DNA of 64,000 bases from Lacticaseibacillus kribbianus (GTDB lineage: Bacteria > Bacillota > Bacilli > Lactobacillales > Lactobacillaceae), in contig NZ_JAIPUL010000003.1 in the NCBI RefSeq assembly GCF_020180945.1, positions 1-64,000 on the forward strand, read 5' to 3'. Shown here one piece after another: positions 62,191 through 64,000 of this stretch. The notes below the pieces were generated by a model. The model saw only the letters and a program-made list of their open reading frames with translations. It did no database searches and was not told where the DNA came from. Position 1 is the stretch's first letter, and each line of letters starts with the position of its first letter. The position numbers and the translations under genes were made by a program.

Positions 62191-62245
62191 ACAAGGCGGC
62201 CACCGCGTGTTTCCCGAACTTAGGAAACGCGTGGTGGCCGCCTTG
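62191..62245. other. 24-bp hairpin between the two glycosidase genes
   Basis: 62191-62214 pairs with 62222-62245 (ACAAGGCGGCCACC... with GGTGGCCGCCTTGT), two G-U pairs, 7-8 base loop and no T-run. It could be an mRNA stability element or part of an attenuator with the terminator at 62303. Confidence 0.5.
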
Positions 62246-62302
62246 TGCGCGTGGGCGAAGACTCTCGGCCCGCGACTGCGATGTAACTTTCGTGCGCAAT
62301 CC

Positions 62303-62335
62303 GGGCTGGCCGATTTATGGCCAGCCCTCTTTTTG
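62303..62335 (+). terminator. Terminator or attenuator before the GH38-type gene
   Basis: A 9-bp stem GGGCTGGCC/GGCCAGCCC is followed by TCTTTTT. Its 3' arm can also pair with GGAGGCTGGGCCATAA at about 62156-62171, so a competing fold is possible. Confidence 0.7.
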
Positions 62336-62432
62336 GCGCGGTGAGCCAATCCGCCGCCGACCGCGTCGCACCGGCGCTGCATAAGAGCCTGCAGCGGGCG
62401 GCGCAACCGGCTATACTGAAGAGGACGGCTAA

Positions 62433-62446
62433 TGAAACCGATTACG
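62433..62446 (+). promoter_or_regulatory. Weak cre-like site before the GH38-type gene
   Basis: TGAAACCGATTACG matches the cre consensus at 11 of 14 positions and overlaps the ribosome site region, 11 bases before the start codon. Confidence 0.3.
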
Positions 62447-62456
62447 GAGGTGCCTC

Positions 62457-64000
62457 ATGAAAACCTTGTACTTAATCAATCATTCACACACAGACATTGG
62501 CTACACCGCGCGGCAGGAGGACATCGCCGGCTACCACGCCGACTACATTCGCCAGGTGCTGGCCATCGTCGCCGACCTGACCGCAAAGGGGCGCGAGAAC
62601 GAGTTCGTCTGGACCTGTGAGAACTTCTGGCAGGTGCAAAACTTCTGGCAGGACGCAACCATGGCGGAGCGGGCAGCGTTTTTGGCGGCGGTCGAGGCGG
62701 GGCACATCGACGTGTCGCTGAACTACCTCAACATGACCGAGCTGGTCGACACGGACGCGCTCAACCACAGCCTGGCGCGCGGGCGGCGCTTCGCCAACCA
62801 GCTGAAGCGGCGGCTCGACTCGGCGATGACCGCGGATGTGAACGGTTTTGCATGGACCTACGCTGAGCAACTGCTGAACAATGGCGTCGAGAACCTGTTC
62901 ACCTGCATCCACGGCCACCACGGGCTGTACCCGCTGTACAAGAATCAGACGGCCTTTTGGTGGGAGACGCAGGACAACCGGCGGCTTCTGGTGTGGAGCG
63001 GCGAGCACTACCAGATCGGCAACGAGTTCGGTCTGATGCCGGATGCGCCGGGCAGCTACTCGATTCAAGACCAGTTCTCGCAGGCGCCGGACAGCGACTG
63101 GCAGCAGGTCGCGCACACGCGGCTGACCAAGTACTTCGCGGCGCTTGAGGCGAGCGGCTACCCGTACGATTTCGCGCCGGCGATGGTGTCGGGGATGTCA
63201 ACGGACAACGCCGGTCCCAACGCGGCCGTGGTCGACCGCATCGCGGCCTGGAACGCGCAGCACGGGGAGGAAATTCGCGTGCAGATGGTCGGCGTCACCG
63301 GCTTTTTCGAGGTGCTGCGCAAAACGGGCGTGGCGGAGCTTGCGACCTACCGCGGCGACTGGAACGACTGGTGGGCGGACGGCGTGGGCTCGACGCCCGG
63401 CGCCACCAAGCTCTACCGCGCGGCGCAGCGCCAGTACCAGCTCGCGCTTAGGCTGACCGCGGCCGAGGAAGCGGACGCGGCGGCCTCGGGTGAGGTCGGC
63501 GACGACCGCGCCGGCGCGCCGGATGGGGCCGCGGGCAGCGCGCAGGACCCGGCCGCAACCGCCGGCACCACGCCGGGGCTGACCGCACCCGCGCCGCTTG
63601 GCCCCGGCGCGCCCGCCTTTTGCGACCCGCACGCGCCCGCCGCGCTGAGCGCCGCCGAAAGCCAGCTGATGCTTTTTGCCGAGCACACCTGGGGCTACCA
63701 CAGCTCCGTGTCCGAGCCGTGGGCGACGATGGTCAACGAGCTGGAGTACCGCAAGGCCAACTACGCGGTGTCGGCGGGGATGACCGTCAACACGTTCCTC
63801 AACAAGCTGACCGCGGCGCGCTTCGGCCGCGTCTGGCCGCGGGCCGCGCGCCACAAGACCTACAAGGTGGTCAACCCGCACGACCGCGCCGTCGCCCTGC
63901 CGGTGCGCCTGGCGCTTGCGTACTGGGAGACGCTGGGCGGCAAGCGCCTGAGTTCGGCCGACCTGCCGTTCATCGAGGCCTACGATCTGGACACGGGCGC
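62457..64000 (+). CDS. GH38-type alpha-mannosidase-like protein (3' end outside window)
   Basis: At least 514 residues are open to the window edge. The N-terminal catalytic domain of glycosyl hydrolase family 38 is visible: INHSHTDIGYT (zinc ligands H11 and D13), and the nucleophile D127 in MTADVNGFAW; HGHHGLYPLYK and FAEHTWGYHSS follow. A low-complexity Ala/Gly/Pro-rich insert occupies about residues 335-398, unusual for the family. GGAGG precedes ATG 62457. Neighbouring GH127 suggests plant-glycan use; the linkage specificity is not certain. Confidence 0.8.
   Translation, partial: MKTLYLINHSHTDIGYTARQEDIAGYHADYIRQVLAIVADLTAKGRENEFVWTCENFWQVQNFWQDATMAERAAFLAAVEAGHIDVSLNYLNMTELVDTDALNHSLARGRRFANQLKRRLDSAMTADVNGFAWTYAEQLLNNGVENLFTCIHGHHGLYPLYKNQTAFWWETQDNRRLLVWSGEHYQIGNEFGLMPDAPGSYSIQDQFSQAPDSDWQQVAHTRLTKYFAALEASGYPYDFAPAMVSGMSTDNAGPNAAVVDRIAAWNAQHGEEIRVQMVGVTGFFEVLRKTGVAELATYRGDWNDWWADGVGSTPGATKLYRAAQRQYQLALRLTAAEEADAAASGEVGDDRAGAPDGAAGSAQDPAATAGTTPGLTAPAPLGPGAPAFCDPHAPAALSAAESQLMLFAEHTWGYHSSVSEPWATMVNELEYRKANYAVSAGMTVNTFLNKLTAARFGRVWPRAARHKTYKVVNPHDRAVALPVRLALAYWETLGGKRLSSADLPFIEAYDLDTG

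Overview
The window is a chromosomal segment of a high-GC member of the Lactobacillaceae (inferred). The evidence is AGGAGG-type ribosome sites, LPQTG-anchored surface proteins, a very large S8 cell-envelope proteinase, a Ddl with the D-lactate-type phenylalanine, GlpO-type glycerol-3-phosphate oxidase, CcpA (cre) and PurR (PurBox) sites, and a gdpP-rplI-dnaB-purA order. I saw no tRNA, rRNA, CRISPR array, insertion sequence or prophage. Two near-perfect parS sites (6274-6289 and 53636-53651) together with the rplI-dnaB block suggest that the segment lies near the replication origin.

Layout. 1-4200: a possible structured leader, a VOC protein, a hypothetical protein, a Nudix hydrolase, a first ketopantoate reductase and an acyltransferase. 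4382-8210: the azlCD amino-acid exporter and the K+ uptake pair ktrA/ktrB, separated by two kinds of structured repeat. 8255-8669: two paralogous candidate small RNAs. 8879-14110: a CopB-type copper ATPase and a second P-type ATPase. 14337-16870: NiaR and its expected target, the niacin transporter NiaP. 17298-25979: an efflux protein, a lipoprotein, gdpP, rplI, dnaB, an unrecognised beta-rich repeat protein and an Xre regulator. 26187-27658: a phased PurBox series and purA. 27840-31083: a compact minus-strand group of two unknown proteins, a double-AAA ATPase with a degenerate first domain, and a phosphoesterase lacking a metal-binding motif. 33240-35501: ddl divergent from a D-2-hydroxyacid dehydrogenase. 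35683-40345: a purine permease and a zinc-ribbon Clp ATPase fused to an RNase H-like domain. 40452-47146: remnants of two deleted genes and a 2060-residue proteinase. 47480-51677: the glycerol operon glpK-glpO-glpF. 51915-56451: an LPXTG protein, a flavin-type oxidase-fold protein, UDP-galactopyranose mutase and an unknown OB-like protein. 56690-57070: a candidate multi-hairpin RNA. 57158-59183: a second ketopantoate reductase with an EIIC-like membrane protein. 59376-64000: an AraC regulator, a GH127 beta-L-arabinofuranosidase-type enzyme and a GH38-type alpha-mannosidase cut by the window edge.

Functional links. KtrA/KtrB and GdpP are connected through c-di-AMP, which GdpP degrades and RCK_C proteins commonly bind. 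NiaR and NiaP form a niacin module. purA and the NCS2 permease both carry PurBox-like sites. Ddl and the neighbouring dehydrogenase could together supply D-Ala-D-Lac peptidoglycan precursors. The glp operon and both glycosidases carry cre-like sequences.

The most unusual items are a family of about 155-nt repeats whose copies change sequence in both arms of predicted helices, a second family of large palindromic elements, the Clp-RNase H fusion with no conventional start codon ahead of its zinc ribbon, the paired small RNAs with anti-Shine-Dalgarno loops, and the multi-hairpin RNA near 56.7 kb. All calls come from reading the sequence; no searches or folding were run.
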